Counted from the stretch's first letter, positions 18,145-32,640 are shown. The stretch is 64,000 nucleotides of DNA from DATBQN01 sp963755825 (GCA_963755825.1 CAVWLA010000003.1:2170001-2234000); one strand, 5' to 3'. Numbers and translations: made by a program. Notes: generated by a model from the sequence alone, not told the origin.

Positions 18145-18837
18145 CGTTTTCGGCTCTCCTCTCGAAGCCCGGGCAGTCTAGCAGAAGCGTCCGGACGGCC
18201 ATCCGGGTTGACGCGCGAGGTTGTCGGCGGGCGCTACGGCGCCGCCGGGTCGGCCGCGCTCTCGGGCTCGCGCGCCGCCGCCGCGAGGCGGCCGAGGCCG
18301 CGGAGATTGATGCCGTTGACGAGGGCGTGGGCGACGATCGGCCCGAGCAGGTTGCCGCGCCAGTGCATGAGGCCGCCGAGGAGGAGGCCGGCGACGAGGG
18401 CGAAGGCGGTCCACAGCCGGAAGGCGCGCCCCGGGCCGGTGTGGAGGAGGGCGAAGAGGAGCGCCGCGGGGATCCAGCCGAGGCTCCCCTGCACGGCGCC
18501 GCGGAAGAAGAGCTCCTCGGCGAAGCCGGAGAGGAGGGCGAGGCCGATCGCCTCCCCGAGAGTGACCGGACCGAGGAGACCGGCGAGCCGCTCCTCGAGC
18601 TCGCGGGCGGCGGGGAAGACGCGACGGCCGAGCCGCCAGACGGCCCACAGCACGAGGCCGGCGGCGGCGCCGGCGGCGAGATCGATCCACCAGCCCCGGC
18701 GGGCGACGAAGAGGGAGAGCGGGATGGGGCCGCGGCGGGCGAAACCGATCCAGAGGGCGCCGGCGACCGCGATGACGAGGTAGAACGTCCACGCCGTCCG
18801 GTAGAAGCGGCCGGACGGCGCGGGCCGCGGCGCGATG

Positions 18838-21600
<2,763 letters not shown>

Positions 21601-21621
21601 ATCGGCTCGTACCGTCCTCTG

Positions 21622-21834
21622 CTAGAGAAGCCTGCGAAACTCTTCGACTGTCAATCCGGCTAGACGCACGATGTCGCCCATGGTGTAGGCGTTGACTGGA
21701 TTGCCGCGCGGGATGGTCAGGATGCGAAACCCATCCGTCATCACGATGTGCTTACCCTGCCGTGCAACGCGAAAACCAGCTTTTTCGAGCGCTCGCACGG
21801 CGGCGAGATGGGGAATGCCAGGAACCTTCGGCAC
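21622..21834 (-). CDS. hicA: HicA-type mRNA interferase toxin
   Basis: A 70-residue protein of the HicA/YcfA double-stranded-RNA-binding-like family: VRALEKAGFRVARQGKHIVM contains the conserved Gly and catalytic His (GKHIVM), followed by TIPRGNPVNAYTMGDIVRLAGLT. HicA toxins cleave mRNA and are neutralised by HicB. The GTG start follows the hicB stop with no gap. It lies between gyrB and gyrA, 21 bp upstream of gyrA on the same strand. Length is normal, so the toxin appears intact. Confidence 0.85.
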   Translation of the reverse strand: MPKVPGIPHLAAVRALEKAGFRVARQGKHIVMTDGFRILTIPRGNPVNAYTMGDIVRLAGLTVEEFRRLL

Positions 21835-22032
21835 TCAGACCAGAACCTCGACCTCACGAACCTCCGCTCCGCTCGCGAGCTCCTCGGCAACCGCGAGGTA
21901 CTCGCGAATCGCGTCCTCGATGTTCAAGAGCGCTTCGGATTCGGTGTTCCCCTGCGACAGGCAGCCTGGAAGGCCTGGAACGGAAACACTGAAACCTTCT
22001 TCGGAGTGCTGTAGCAAAACTTTATATCGCAT
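21835..22032 (-). CDS. hicB: HicB-type antitoxin
   Basis: A 65-residue partner of HicA, with YKVLLQHSEEGFSVSVPGLPG, CLSQGNTESEALLNIEDAI and a helical end. It is the short form, consisting of the RNase-H-like dimer domain without an added DNA-binding domain. It is upstream of and adjacent to hicA, an order seen in part of the family. Base composition is lower in GC than the gyrase genes on either side, suggesting acquisition. Confidence 0.83.
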   Translation of the reverse strand: MRYKVLLQHSEEGFSVSVPGLPGCLSQGNTESEALLNIEDAIREYLAVAEELASGAEVREVEVLV

Positions 22033-22094
22033 CGTTTACTCCTTAAGCTTCACGGAACTCGAGATTTGCAATTTCCATACAGATCGCCGGAGCC

Positions 22095-22667
22095 CTAGCC
22101 TAGAATCCTCAGAAGGCGACAGTTCTTTAGATAGGGGCCAAGACTATCTGAGAGAACCAATCCGGTAACTCTTATCTTTTGACCCGACCTTATCCTTAGC
22201 AGATTTTGCTTATCGGTTATGTCAAACACAAGAAATGCGCTTGATAAAAGGTCGGAATCTACAGCTTTAGTACTAACAAAAATTTTTCCGTCAGTAGGCG
22301 GACGAACAGCGGTGACCGTCCCTTCCCAGATAACTCGTTTACCTGTTTGGCTCCTTACGAACTCGTCGCGTTGTAAGTCAGTCAACGACGGTTCTGTGGA
22401 GGACGTAAGGTATTCCCGCAGTGATAAGGGTGAGAAATCTGAATCTGCTGCAACCTGTGCCTCGCTTGAGCCGAACCCGCTGTCCTGCGTTGACAATTGG
22501 CCTCGTGCTGCCGTTCGCAAAGATTGAGCCGGTGCAACAGATGGGATTACAGAGTGCCGTAGGCTGAGGAAGCTGACACCCACAACCGTACAGACGGCGG
22601 GAAGAACGCCCAAAATCCAGAATGCTGCCCAATGTCCCTTAACCTTCGCCGTGAGGTTGGCAATCAT
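22095..22667 (-). CDS. Single-pass membrane protein with OB-fold-like domain
   Basis: A 190-residue protein: one membrane segment at about 13-33, a Ser/Gln-rich linker to about 85, then a domain with GKRVIWEGTVTAVRPPTDGK and SGQKIRVTGLVLSDSLGPYL, the strand pattern of tRNA_anti-like OB folds. It is visibly AT-richer than its surroundings and uses codons such as AAA, TTA and ATT that neighbours avoid. ATG 22667 lies 20 bp after the gyrB stop. Longer readings upstream are antisense-type shadows of gyrB. Function unknown; probably horizontally acquired with hicBA. Confidence 0.6.
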   Translation of the reverse strand: MIANLTAKVKGHWAAFWILGVLPAVCTVVGVSFLSLRHSVIPSVAPAQSLRTAARGQLSTQDSGFGSSEAQVAADSDFSPLSLREYLTSSTEPSLTDLQRDEFVRSQTGKRVIWEGTVTAVRPPTDGKIFVSTKAVDSDLLSSAFLVFDITDKQNLLRIRSGQKIRVTGLVLSDSLGPYLKNCRLLRILG

Positions 22668-22687
22668 GGCCAATCCAAAAACCGGTC

Positions 22688-25132
<2,445 letters not shown>

Positions 25133-25316
25133 GCCGCTCTCCGCTCGCTGCTCTGGAAGTTGTTGACTCCCCCTCGACGGAGAGGGAAACCGAGGCTTGC
25201 AAACAATATCACAATCGGCGTCTTTTTCCTAGTCCTACCTCGTTGAAAAACAAGGGCTTAGGGGATTCGTAACAGGGTTTTTGCGCGCCCCTTCGGAATC
25301 GCCTCGCCGGCGCGCC

Positions 25317-26344
25317 TCAGAAAGTAAAAACGTGGCCGCGGCGAGGGCGGCGGGCGGCCCGCGAGGAGGCCGCGAATCCCCACCCGAGAGAACAGCTCGG
25401 AGGGCGCTCGAAGTCCCCGCCGCCCGTCTCGTTCGAGAAGCGGCCGGAGAGCAGGAAATCGAGGAGCTCGCCCTTCCAGGAGGCGGCGGGCGCGATGTCG
25501 AAGATCTCCGCCCCGGCGCCCTTCTGAGGTCCGCCGCCTTGGCGAGGGGTCGCGCGGCAGCCGACGAGCTGGAAGCGCAGGCGCGGGTCCGGCCGGAAGC
25601 TCCCGTAACCGTGGAGCGAGCTGCCGAGCCGGTCGGTCCGCGGGGCGACGATCTTCTCGATGCCCGGGGCGCGGATGACGAGGACGTCGGCCGGCTCGCG
25701 CTCGACGGCGGTCACCTCGAGCGCCCGCCCCGCGGCCTGCAGGCGGCCGGCGAGGTCCTGCGGGGTGAGCGGAGGCGCCGCCCCGCCGGTGAAGACCGGG
25801 ACGGCGGTCAGCTCGCTCTCGGTGTCGCCGCCCCAGCCCTCGCTCAGCAGTCGCGACCGGCGGACGGTGAGCCGCCGGCGAAGCGGAGCTCGGCGGCGAG
25901 CACCCGTGCCGAGCCGGCGGCGGGGATCGCGATCACGGCGCGCGACTGGGCATCGAGCGGCAGCGGCTCGCCGTCGAGCCGGAGCGAGACCGCCGACGGG
26001 CGCTCGCCGCTGATGCTCTGCCAGTGGACCTGCGCGCCGACCATGCCCGGCGCCGCGGGCGCCAGCAGGATCTCGGCTTCTGCCGGCGGGCGCGGCAGGT
26101 TGATCCACTGCTCGGCGCGGCCAGCCTCCACCCCGTCGCGCCCCACCGCCCGCGCCTCGAGACGGTGCGGCAGCAGCTCGGGGCCGGAGTCGACCCGGCG
26201 GCTCCAAGGCGGACCCGTCATCCTCCCCACGCTCCGGCCGTCCAGGAACAGCTCGATTGAGGCAGCCCGGTCCTCCGCCGCCAGCGTCACGGTCTGCGGC
26301 CCGCGCACGAGGCCGAGAAAGAGGGTCAGGAAGACGATGTGCAT
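25317..26344 (-). pseudogene. Secreted protein with Ig-like N-terminus, interrupted by a frameshift
   Basis: Two minus-strand frames join to one protein of about 340 residues. The first (26344 to 25844, 166 residues) starts with a signal-like MHIVFLTLFLGLVRG and an Ig-like part (SIELFLDGRSVGRMTGPPW, then LPHRLEARAVGRDGVEAG). The second begins around 25865 with RRSRLLSEGWGGDTESELTA and ends at 25317. Near 25866-25875 the frame changes by one base inside a GC-rich stretch, as if one base were missing. This is a true lesion, a sequencing error or, less likely, a -1 frameshift. It resembles the VWFA-related secreted proteins of Acidobacteriota, but I see no metal-binding VWA motif. Function unknown. 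Confidence 0.5.
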
Positions 26345-26460
26345 GGCCGGCTGCCAAGGAATCGACTGATGTCGTTGAGTCGAAACCGCGTCTAACCTCT
26401 TTCGATCGCTGTGAGCGCGATCCGGTTCCCGACCTCAGTCGCCGCTCGCCCTCGTGGCCC

Positions 26461-26713
26461 GCCATCTCGATCTGTAGCCCGCCGAACGAATCGATAGCCC
26501 GCCGAATCGATTCCTAGCCCGCCGAACGGATTCTTCGCCTGCCGATTCGATTCGTAGCTCGCCGAACGGATTCTTCGCCTGCCGATTCGATTCGTAGCTC
26601 GCCGATCGAATTCGTAGCTCGCCGAACTGATTCGTAGCTCGCCGAACTGATTCGTAGCCTGCCGATTCGATTCGTAGCTCGCCAATTCGATTCGTAGCCC
26701 GCCGATTCATTCG
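26461..26713. repeat. 20-bp tandem repeat array between recF and the gyrB side
   Basis: Twelve contiguous 20-bp units, starting at 26461, 26481 and so on to 26681, plus a partial thirteenth. Consensus GCCGAWTCGATTCGTAGCYC. Units differ by a few substitutions but the period never slips. All three minus-strand frames are open across it only because the unit lacks stops; a 20-bp period shifts frame each unit, so coding is unlikely. The rest of the 26345-26763 gap (116 bp before the array, 50 bp after) shows nothing recognisable. Confidence 0.9.
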
Positions 26714-26763
26714 GCGCGCCGCGGATCGTCTTTTCCCGCTCCGCAGCCTCGCGGATGTCGGCG

Positions 26764-27825
26764 TCAGAGGGTCGTGATCTTCCCCGCTTCCATCTGCCAG
26801 AGGGAGCCGACGGGGAGGGTCAGCCAGACCTGCGGGCGGTTGGAGCTGGCGACGAGCTGTTCGGCGTCGGCGAAGACGCTCCAGACCGCGGCGAGGGTCG
26901 GCGGGGCGAGCTCAGCGTCGGCGTCGTCGAGGAGGTAGACGGGGCTGCGGCCGGCGGCGGCCACGACGCGCCCGTGGGCGGCGAGGAGGAGGAGCGAGAG
27001 GGCCTTCTTCTCGCCCGCCGAGCCGGTGCGCCCGAACTCGTGCTCTCCCCAGAGGATCTCCAAGTCGTCGCGGTGCGGGCCGAGGAGGGGGAGCTGGCGC
27101 TGGCGCTCGCGGTCGGCGATGCGCTCCAGGCTCTCGCGGACGGCGTCGACGCCGGTCAAGCCCGAGGCGGGCGACGGCCGGTAGCGGAGCGTCACCGCGG
27201 GGAAGGGCAGCGCGGCCTCGGCGAGGACGCCGGCGAGGCTCGCCGAGAGCAGCTCGACGTAGGCGCGGCGCTTGGCGATGAGCTCGGCGGCGGCGGCGGC
27301 GAGGACGTCGTTCCAGGCCTCGAGGCCGCGGCCGCCGGAGGCGAGGAGCTCGCGCTTCTGGCGCAGGCCGCGGCGGTAGCGGCCGAGCACCTCGAGGGTC
27401 GCCGGGCGCATGCCGAGGACGCCGCGGTCGAGGAAGCGCCGGCGCAGGACCGGCGGGCCGGAGAGCACCTCGGCGTCGCCGGTCGACCAGGAGACGACGG
27501 GGAGGGCCGCCAGGTGCTCGGCGAGCGGCGCCGGGCGGCCGTTGACCGTCCGCAGCCGCCATTCGCGGCCGAAGCCGACCTCCAGCCGGATGCGCTGCTC
27601 GCCCGCCACCTCGCCCTCGAGGTGAAAGAGATCGCCACCGTGGCGGACGCAGTCGGCGAGCTGGGAGGTGCGGAAGCTCCGCGTCGTGGCGAGGACGTAG
27701 ACGGCTTCGAGGAGGCTGGTCTTGCCGGCGCCGTTGCCGCCGAGGATGAGGTGCGAGCCCGCCGCCGGCCGCCAGACGAGCGGCTCCAAGTTGCGGAAAC
27801 CGTTGACGGCTAGCTGGGAGAGCAC
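26764..27825 (-). CDS. recF: DNA replication and repair protein RecF
   Basis: A 353-residue SMC-like ATPase that loads RecA at gapped DNA with RecO and RecR. Walker A is GGNGAGKTS at about 29-37, the ABC-type signature is in GSAGEKKALSL, and Walker B is VYLLDDADAEL. The last differs slightly from the usual LLDDVxSELD but keeps both acidic residues. It sits downstream of dnaN in the classical dnaA-dnaN-recF order. Length is typical. Confidence 0.93.
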   Translation of the reverse strand: MLSQLAVNGFRNLEPLVWRPAAGSHLILGGNGAGKTSLLEAVYVLATTRSFRTSQLADCVRHGGDLFHLEGEVAGEQRIRLEVGFGREWRLRTVNGRPAPLAEHLAALPVVSWSTGDAEVLSGPPVLRRRFLDRGVLGMRPATLEVLGRYRRGLRQKRELLASGGRGLEAWNDVLAAAAAELIAKRRAYVELLSASLAGVLAEAALPFPAVTLRYRPSPASGLTGVDAVRESLERIADRERQRQLPLLGPHRDDLEILWGEHEFGRTGSAGEKKALSLLLLAAHGRVVAAAGRSPVYLLDDADAELAPPTLAAVWSVFADAEQLVASSNRPQVWLTLPVGSLWQMEAGKITTL

Positions 27826-27895
27826 GGGATCGGAGGTCCCGGAGGTCGGCGGGGAGGCGAGAGAGGGGCCGGCGCGACGGCGCCGCGCGCGGCGC

Positions 27896-28999
27896 TCAGA
27901 TGCGCATCGGCATGATCACGCAGAGGTAGCGGGCGTCCGGCCCGTCCTGCGGATAGCCCACGCACTGGGTGTTCTCGTCCATGAGCTCGAGGCGCACCTT
28001 CTCGGTCTCCACCGCGGAGAGGAACTGCGACAGGTAGTCCGGGTTCATCCCCACCCGGAAGCCCGGACCCTCGTAGGCGCAGGCGACCTCCTCGACCGCC
28101 TCGCCGAGGTCCGGGTTGGCGGCCGAGATGACGAGCTGGTCCTGGCTGAACTGCAGGCGCACCGAGCGCGCCCGGTCGCCGGTCAGGAGCGCCACCCGCT
28201 GCACCGCGTCGGCGAGGTGCTTGCGCTCAAAGACCACCTTCTTGTCGTTGTCCTTGGCGATCACCCGCTCGTAGTCGGGGAAGGTACCCTCGAGGATGCG
28301 GCAGATGAGCTCCCGCTTGCCGACGCGGAACGACAGGTGGTGCTCGCCGCGGCGGTAGGCGAGATTGCCCTCACCCTCGAGGCGCTGGATCTCCTGCAGG
28401 GCCTTGCGCGGCACGAGGACCGAGTCGGCGTCGACGCTGGTGTCGAGCGCGTGCTCGACGAGCGCCATGCGATGGCCGTCCGTCGCCACCATCTCGAAGG
28501 CGCCGTCCTTGAGCTTCAGGAGAGCGCCGTTGAGCTGGAAGCGGGATTCCTCGGCGGAGACCGCGAAGAGGATCTTCGCCACCATCCGGCGGAGCTCGAG
28601 GAAGGGGATCTCCGTCGCCGCGATCGAGTGGCCGTCGACGCCGGGGAGGGTCGGGAAGTCGTCCGGCGCCATGCCGTGGATCTTGAAGCGCGAGCGGCCG
28701 GCGCGGATGGTGAGCACGCGCGGCTCGTCGAGCACGAGGTCGATCTCCTCGCTGTTGAGCGAGCGGACGATCTCCTGGAACTTCTTCGCCTGGATCGCGA
28801 TGCCGCCCTCCTGGCGGACGTCGGCCTCGCACCACGAGGTGAGCGAGACGTCGAGATCGGTCGCCGCGAGATGCAGCCGGTCGCCCCGCGCGGTGAGCAG
28901 CAGGTGCGACAGCACGGGGATCGTCGTCTTGCGCTCGACGATTCCCTGCATCGGGATGAGCTCGCTCACGAGCTCGCTACGATTGGCTCGAATTTCCAT
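27896..28999 (-). CDS. dnaN: DNA polymerase III sliding clamp (beta subunit)
   Basis: A 367-residue clamp of three similar domains: N-terminus MEIRANRSELVSELIPMQGIVE with TTIPVLSHLLLTA, middle GLxVR-like region around EFRR/ARSVRLQFSQDQLVISA, and the C-terminal end YLCVIMPMRI (partner-peptide pocket residues P-M-R/L). It tethers polymerase III to DNA. It lies between dnaA and recF. Full length. Confidence 0.96.
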   Translation of the reverse strand: MEIRANRSELVSELIPMQGIVERKTTIPVLSHLLLTARGDRLHLAATDLDVSLTSWCEADVRQEGGIAIQAKKFQEIVRSLNSEEIDLVLDEPRVLTIRAGRSRFKIHGMAPDDFPTLPGVDGHSIAATEIPFLELRRMVAKILFAVSAEESRFQLNGALLKLKDGAFEMVATDGHRMALVEHALDTSVDADSVLVPRKALQEIQRLEGEGNLAYRRGEHHLSFRVGKRELICRILEGTFPDYERVIAKDNDKKVVFERKHLADAVQRVALLTGDRARSVRLQFSQDQLVISAANPDLGEAVEEVACAYEGPGFRVGMNPDYLSQFLSAVETEKVRLELMDENTQCVGYPQDGPDARYLCVIMPMRI

Positions 29000-29258
29000 G
29001 CGTCCTTCTCCGTCTCGAAAGGAAATATAGCATCAGAGTAGCAGTAACAGAAGGCGGCTCCGATGGCTGCGGAAAGCGGTGCTAAGTTTCTGATTCATCG
29101 GCTCTTAGTCGTCCTCTAAAAGCCCGGCTGGAAGCTGTGGACGGCCTGTGGAGGAGGTGCGGAGCGAAGCGGAAAAAAAGGCCGGCGCGAGATCTTCCGC
29201 AGCTCGTTCCACCGCCGCCGCACAGGGATTTGCACAGGCTTTCAGGAAGGGTCGGGGC
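29000..29258. other. dnaA-dnaN intergenic region with weak DnaA-box-like sites
   Basis: 259 bp. Minus-strand nonamers TCCTCCACA (7/9 to TTATCCACA) and CCGTCCACA (6/9) occur around 29131-29154 and a short A-tract around 29172-29179. It could be part of an origin or carry the dnaN promoter. There is no extended AT-rich unwinding element, so evidence is weak. Confidence 0.3.
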
Positions 29259-30554
29259 TCAGGCGAAGTGCTGGGCGATCGACTGCAGGGTGCGGTCGAG
29301 GTCATTGTCGGCGCCGCGCCGCTCCTCGATGTCCTTGACCGCGTACATCACCGTCGAGTGGTGCTTGTCGTTGAAGACCTTGCCGATCTCCGGGTAGGAG
29401 AGCGGGGTGAGCTGGCGCAGCAGGTACATCGCCATCTTGCGCGGGAAGACCACCTGCTGCGAGTTGTTCTTGCTCTTGATCTCCTTGACCGTCAAACCGT
29501 AGTGGTGGGCCACCCGGCGCACCACCTCGTTGGGCTCGACGCGCCGCCCCTCGGGGGGGAGGATGTCCTTCAACGTCTCGCGGGTGAGCTCGAGCGAGAT
29601 CGGCTTGCCGGTCAGCGACGAGAAGGCGATCACCCGGTTGAGCATGCCCTCGAGCTCGCGGATGTTCGAGCGCACCTGGTGGGCGATGAAGTCGGCGACC
29701 GCCGGCGGCAGCTCGATCGCCTCGACGTCCGCCTTGCGGCGGAGGATGGCGACCTTGGTCTCGAGGTCGGGCGGCTGGATGTCGGCGATCAGCCCCCACT
29801 CGAAGCGGCTGCGCAGGCGCTCCTCGAGGGTCGGGATGTTGCGCGGCGAGGAGTCCGACGAGAGGATGATCTGCTTCTGGCTGGTGTAGAGGGTGTTGAA
29901 GGTGTGGAAGAACTCCTCCTGCGTGCGCTCCTTGTTGGCGAGGAACTGCACGTCGTCGATGAGCAGCACGTCGATCGTCCGGTAGCGCTCGCGGAAGGCG
30001 GGCATGCGGTCGAAGCGGATCGAGTTGATGAGCTCGTTGACGAACTGCTCGGCCGCCAGGTAGAGCACGCGCAGGTGCGGGTGCGCCGTCTGGATGTGCG
30101 AGCCGATGGCGTGGAGGAGATGGGTCTTGCCGAGGCCGACCCCGCCGTAGAGGAAGAGCGGGTTGTAGCTCTGCGACGGCGCCTCGGCGACCGCCCGCGC
30201 GGCGGCGTGCGCGAACTGGTTCGAGCTGCCGACGACGAAGTTGGCGAAGAGGTACTTGGGGTTGAACTGGCCCTGGCCGGTCGGCTCGACGGGCGGCGGC
30301 GGCACCGCCTTCTCCTCGAGCGAGAAGAGGACTTCGAAGGAAGGCCCGTCGAGCCCGGCGACGGCGCGGTCGACCTGCGGCCGGAAGCTCTCCTCGAGGG
30401 TGGAGAGGAAGCGCGAGTTGGGGGCGAGGAGGACGAGGCGGTCCTCGCGCTCGCTCTGCACGCGGAGCGGCCGGAACCAGGTGGAGAAGTCCTCGGGATC
30501 GAGCTGTTGCTGGAGCTGTCGTTGAAGCAGTGACCAGAGGGATCGATCGGACAT
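29259..30554 (-). CDS. dnaA: Chromosomal replication initiator DnaA
   Basis: A 431-residue initiator. Domain I (1-80) contains FSTWFRPL for DnaB/partner contact. The AAA+ domain has Walker A GGVGLGKTH at 137-145 and Walker B LLIDDVQF at 197-204. Domain IV carries the DnaA-box-binding signature FNDKHHSTVMYAV at 394-406. The linker is short. It heads the minus-strand replication block dnaA-dnaN-recF. Rarely used DnaA-box-like sites flank it on both sides. Confidence 0.97.
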   Translation of the reverse strand: MSDRSLWSLLQRQLQQQLDPEDFSTWFRPLRVQSEREDRLVLLAPNSRFLSTLEESFRPQVDRAVAGLDGPSFEVLFSLEEKAVPPPPVEPTGQGQFNPKYLFANFVVGSSNQFAHAAARAVAEAPSQSYNPLFLYGGVGLGKTHLLHAIGSHIQTAHPHLRVLYLAAEQFVNELINSIRFDRMPAFRERYRTIDVLLIDDVQFLANKERTQEEFFHTFNTLYTSQKQIILSSDSSPRNIPTLEERLRSRFEWGLIADIQPPDLETKVAILRRKADVEAIELPPAVADFIAHQVRSNIRELEGMLNRVIAFSSLTGKPISLELTRETLKDILPPEGRRVEPNEVVRRVAHHYGLTVKEIKSKNNSQQVVFPRKMAMYLLRQLTPLSYPEIGKVFNDKHHSTVMYAVKDIEERRGADNDLDRTLQSIAQHFA

Positions 30555-30855
30555 CAGAGGGGCTCGCGGCAGCCGGCAGACAGCAATATTTCAACAGGAA
30601 ATCCACACCTTGCGGAAATCCTTTCTCCAGAAGATCTGAGGCTTGTGAGCAGTGGTCTCGGCGACGACTGCGTGACTATAACACAGGCGAAGGGGGCCGC
30701 AAGAGCCGAAAAAAGAGGGCTGTAAGTGCACCCATTGCAATGAGTTGACTCTTTTTCCACGGCTCGGCTCGAGACGCCGCGCCCGGGCGCCCCCCGAGAG
30801 GCCGCCGGCGGCGGGCGGCAGGCTCGGGGCGGCTCAGCGCTGGCTCAGCGCTGGC
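30555..30855. other. Region upstream of dnaA, candidate origin
   Basis: About 300 bp between dnaA and sppA. AAATCCACA at 30599-30607 (7/9 to the DnaA box TTATCCACA), TTTTCCACG at 30753-30761 (7/9), an AT-rich CAGCAATATTTCAACAGG at 30581-30598 and CTATAACACAGG near 30674. It is much less GC-rich than its surroundings. This fits a dnaA promoter/autoregulatory region and possibly oriC, but box number and spacing are not decisive. Confidence 0.4.
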
Positions 30856-32580
30856 TCAGAAGGGATGGGCGAGGGAGCGCTCCTCGCTCGGCAGCTCGAG
30901 CATCTCGGGCGGCCGGCTGTCGAGGCTGTGGACGAGGCGGAGGACGGCCTCGGGGAGCGCCGCCTCGCGACGGTCGCGGAACATCTCGAGCCAGCTCTTC
31001 GGATGCGGGTAGAGCTCGAGGCGGAGAGCGCCGCCGGCGGGGATGCCGGCCGCCTGGCGCGCCAGCTCGATGGCGCGGTCGAGGCCGCCGATCTCGTCGA
31101 CGAGGCCGATCGGCCGCGCCTCGGCGCCGGTCCACACGCGCCCCTGGGCGATGGCGTCGACCGCTTGGCGGGTCATGTGGCGGCCGGCCGCGACGTGGCC
31201 GACGAAGAGGTCGTAGACCTGCCCCATCAGGCGCTCGACCTGCGCCGCCTGCGCCGGCGTGTAGGGGTCGGTCGAGGTGTAGAGGTCGGCGTTGGCGCCG
31301 CGCTTGAGCTCGTCGTGGGTGATCCCCAGGAGCTCGCGCTCGAAACGGCGGGTGGCGAACTTGCCGCCGACGACGCCGATCGAGCCGGTGAGAGTGGTCG
31401 CCTCGGCGACGATGCGGGTGGCGCGGGCGGCGATGTAGTAGCCGCCGGAGGCGCCGTAGTCGGACATCGAGACGATGACGGGCTTGCGCCGCTGCAGCCG
31501 CTCGACCTCGTGGAGGATGAGGTCGGAGGCGAGCGACGAGCCGCCCGGGCTGTCGATGCGGAGCACCACCGCCGGGATGCCGTCGTCGTCGGCCACCTGC
31601 TGCAGGGTCTCGGCGAGATCGTCGGAGCCGATCGAGGCGTCGCTCGAGAACGGCCCGCCGCCGGCGCGGCCGCGGTGGATCTCGCCCTCGGCGAAGACCA
31701 CCGCCAGGCGCCGGCCGGAGAGGCCGCCGCCGCCGTCGTAGCTCTCCAGGCGCACCAGCCGCGGCCGGCCGCCGGCCAGGCGGCGGATGCGGTCGCGGAA
31801 GTCGTCGGCGTAGCCGACGCGGTCGATCAGCCCCTTGGCCTTCGCCTCGCCGGCGCTGTACGGGGCGGCGTCGATCGCCGCCCGCACGCCGGCGGGAGTC
31901 AGCCGCCGCGCCTGGGCGATGCCGTCGACGAGCTGGCCGTAGAGGCTGTCGAGGGCGGCGTTGAGCGCCAGAGCCGCCGGCGGCGTGAACTGCGTCTCAG
32001 TATAGGTCTCGGCGTAGCTCTTGTAGGCGCCGATATGGTTGAAGCTGGGATCGATCTTGAGCTTGTCCAGGGTGCCGCGGAGGAAGCGGGTGTCGATCAG
32101 CATGCCGAGCAGGTTCAGGTTGCCGGCAGGCGACATCTGGATGTGGTCGCAGGCGCTCGCCAGGAAGTAGTCGAGGGTGCCGTTGCCGCCCTCGCCGACG
32201 GTGTCCATGTAGCACTCGACGAACTTGCCGGCGGCTTTCAACGCCTGGAGCTGGCGGCGCAGCTCCTGGGCCTTGGCGAGCCCCATGTCGGCGCCCTCGA
32301 CGTAGACCGCGATGCCGCGCACCGCGCCGTCGCTCCGCGCGGCGCGGAGCGCGGGGTAGAGCTTCGCCATGCTGTCGGCGCCGGCGCGGCCGCCGAAGGG
32401 GAGCGCCGGCTCGACCTCCTGCTCGACGATGGGGCGGTCGACGCGCCAGACGAGGACGGTCGAGCCGCTGCCGGCGGCGGCGGCGAGCGACGGGCCCCTG
32501 CCGGCGAGGGCGATGCCGGCGATCGCCGCCGCGATGGCGATGCCGATGAGGACGCAGAAGGCGATGAGCAGGCGTTTCAT
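30856..32580 (-). CDS. sppA: Signal peptide peptidase SppA, 67K type
   Basis: A 574-residue membrane-anchored serine protease that digests leftover signal peptides. One N-terminal membrane segment (about 4-26). It has two SppA repeats: Lys187 in HIGAYKSYAETYT in the first and the nucleophile Ser378 in SDYGASGGYYIAA in the second, matching the E. coli Ser-Lys dyad. RIDSPGGSS and TLTGSIGVVGG are further family marks. The last 60 residues are an extra polar tail. Confidence 0.92.
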   Translation of the reverse strand: MKRLLIAFCVLIGIAIAAAIAGIALAGRGPSLAAAAGSGSTVLVWRVDRPIVEQEVEPALPFGGRAGADSMAKLYPALRAARSDGAVRGIAVYVEGADMGLAKAQELRRQLQALKAAGKFVECYMDTVGEGGNGTLDYFLASACDHIQMSPAGNLNLLGMLIDTRFLRGTLDKLKIDPSFNHIGAYKSYAETYTETQFTPPAALALNAALDSLYGQLVDGIAQARRLTPAGVRAAIDAAPYSAGEAKAKGLIDRVGYADDFRDRIRRLAGGRPRLVRLESYDGGGGLSGRRLAVVFAEGEIHRGRAGGGPFSSDASIGSDDLAETLQQVADDDGIPAVVLRIDSPGGSSLASDLILHEVERLQRRKPVIVSMSDYGASGGYYIAARATRIVAEATTLTGSIGVVGGKFATRRFERELLGITHDELKRGANADLYTSTDPYTPAQAAQVERLMGQVYDLFVGHVAAGRHMTRQAVDAIAQGRVWTGAEARPIGLVDEIGGLDRAIELARQAAGIPAGGALRLELYPHPKSWLEMFRDRREAALPEAVLRLVHSLDSRPPEMLELPSEERSLAHPF

Positions 32581-32640
32581 GCCCCTATCCTACCGCCCGC
32601 TGCGAAAGGCCGTCCGGCAGGGCGCCTGGCCGGCGGCCCG

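Noticed and set aside
26435..26710. Peptides encoded by the 20-bp repeat on the minus strand
   Set aside because: All three frames are open because the unit lacks stops; the 20-bp period changes frame every unit and no ribosome site precedes it.
26461..26713. CRISPR array
   Set aside because: Units are contiguous with no unique spacers, and no cas gene is in the window.
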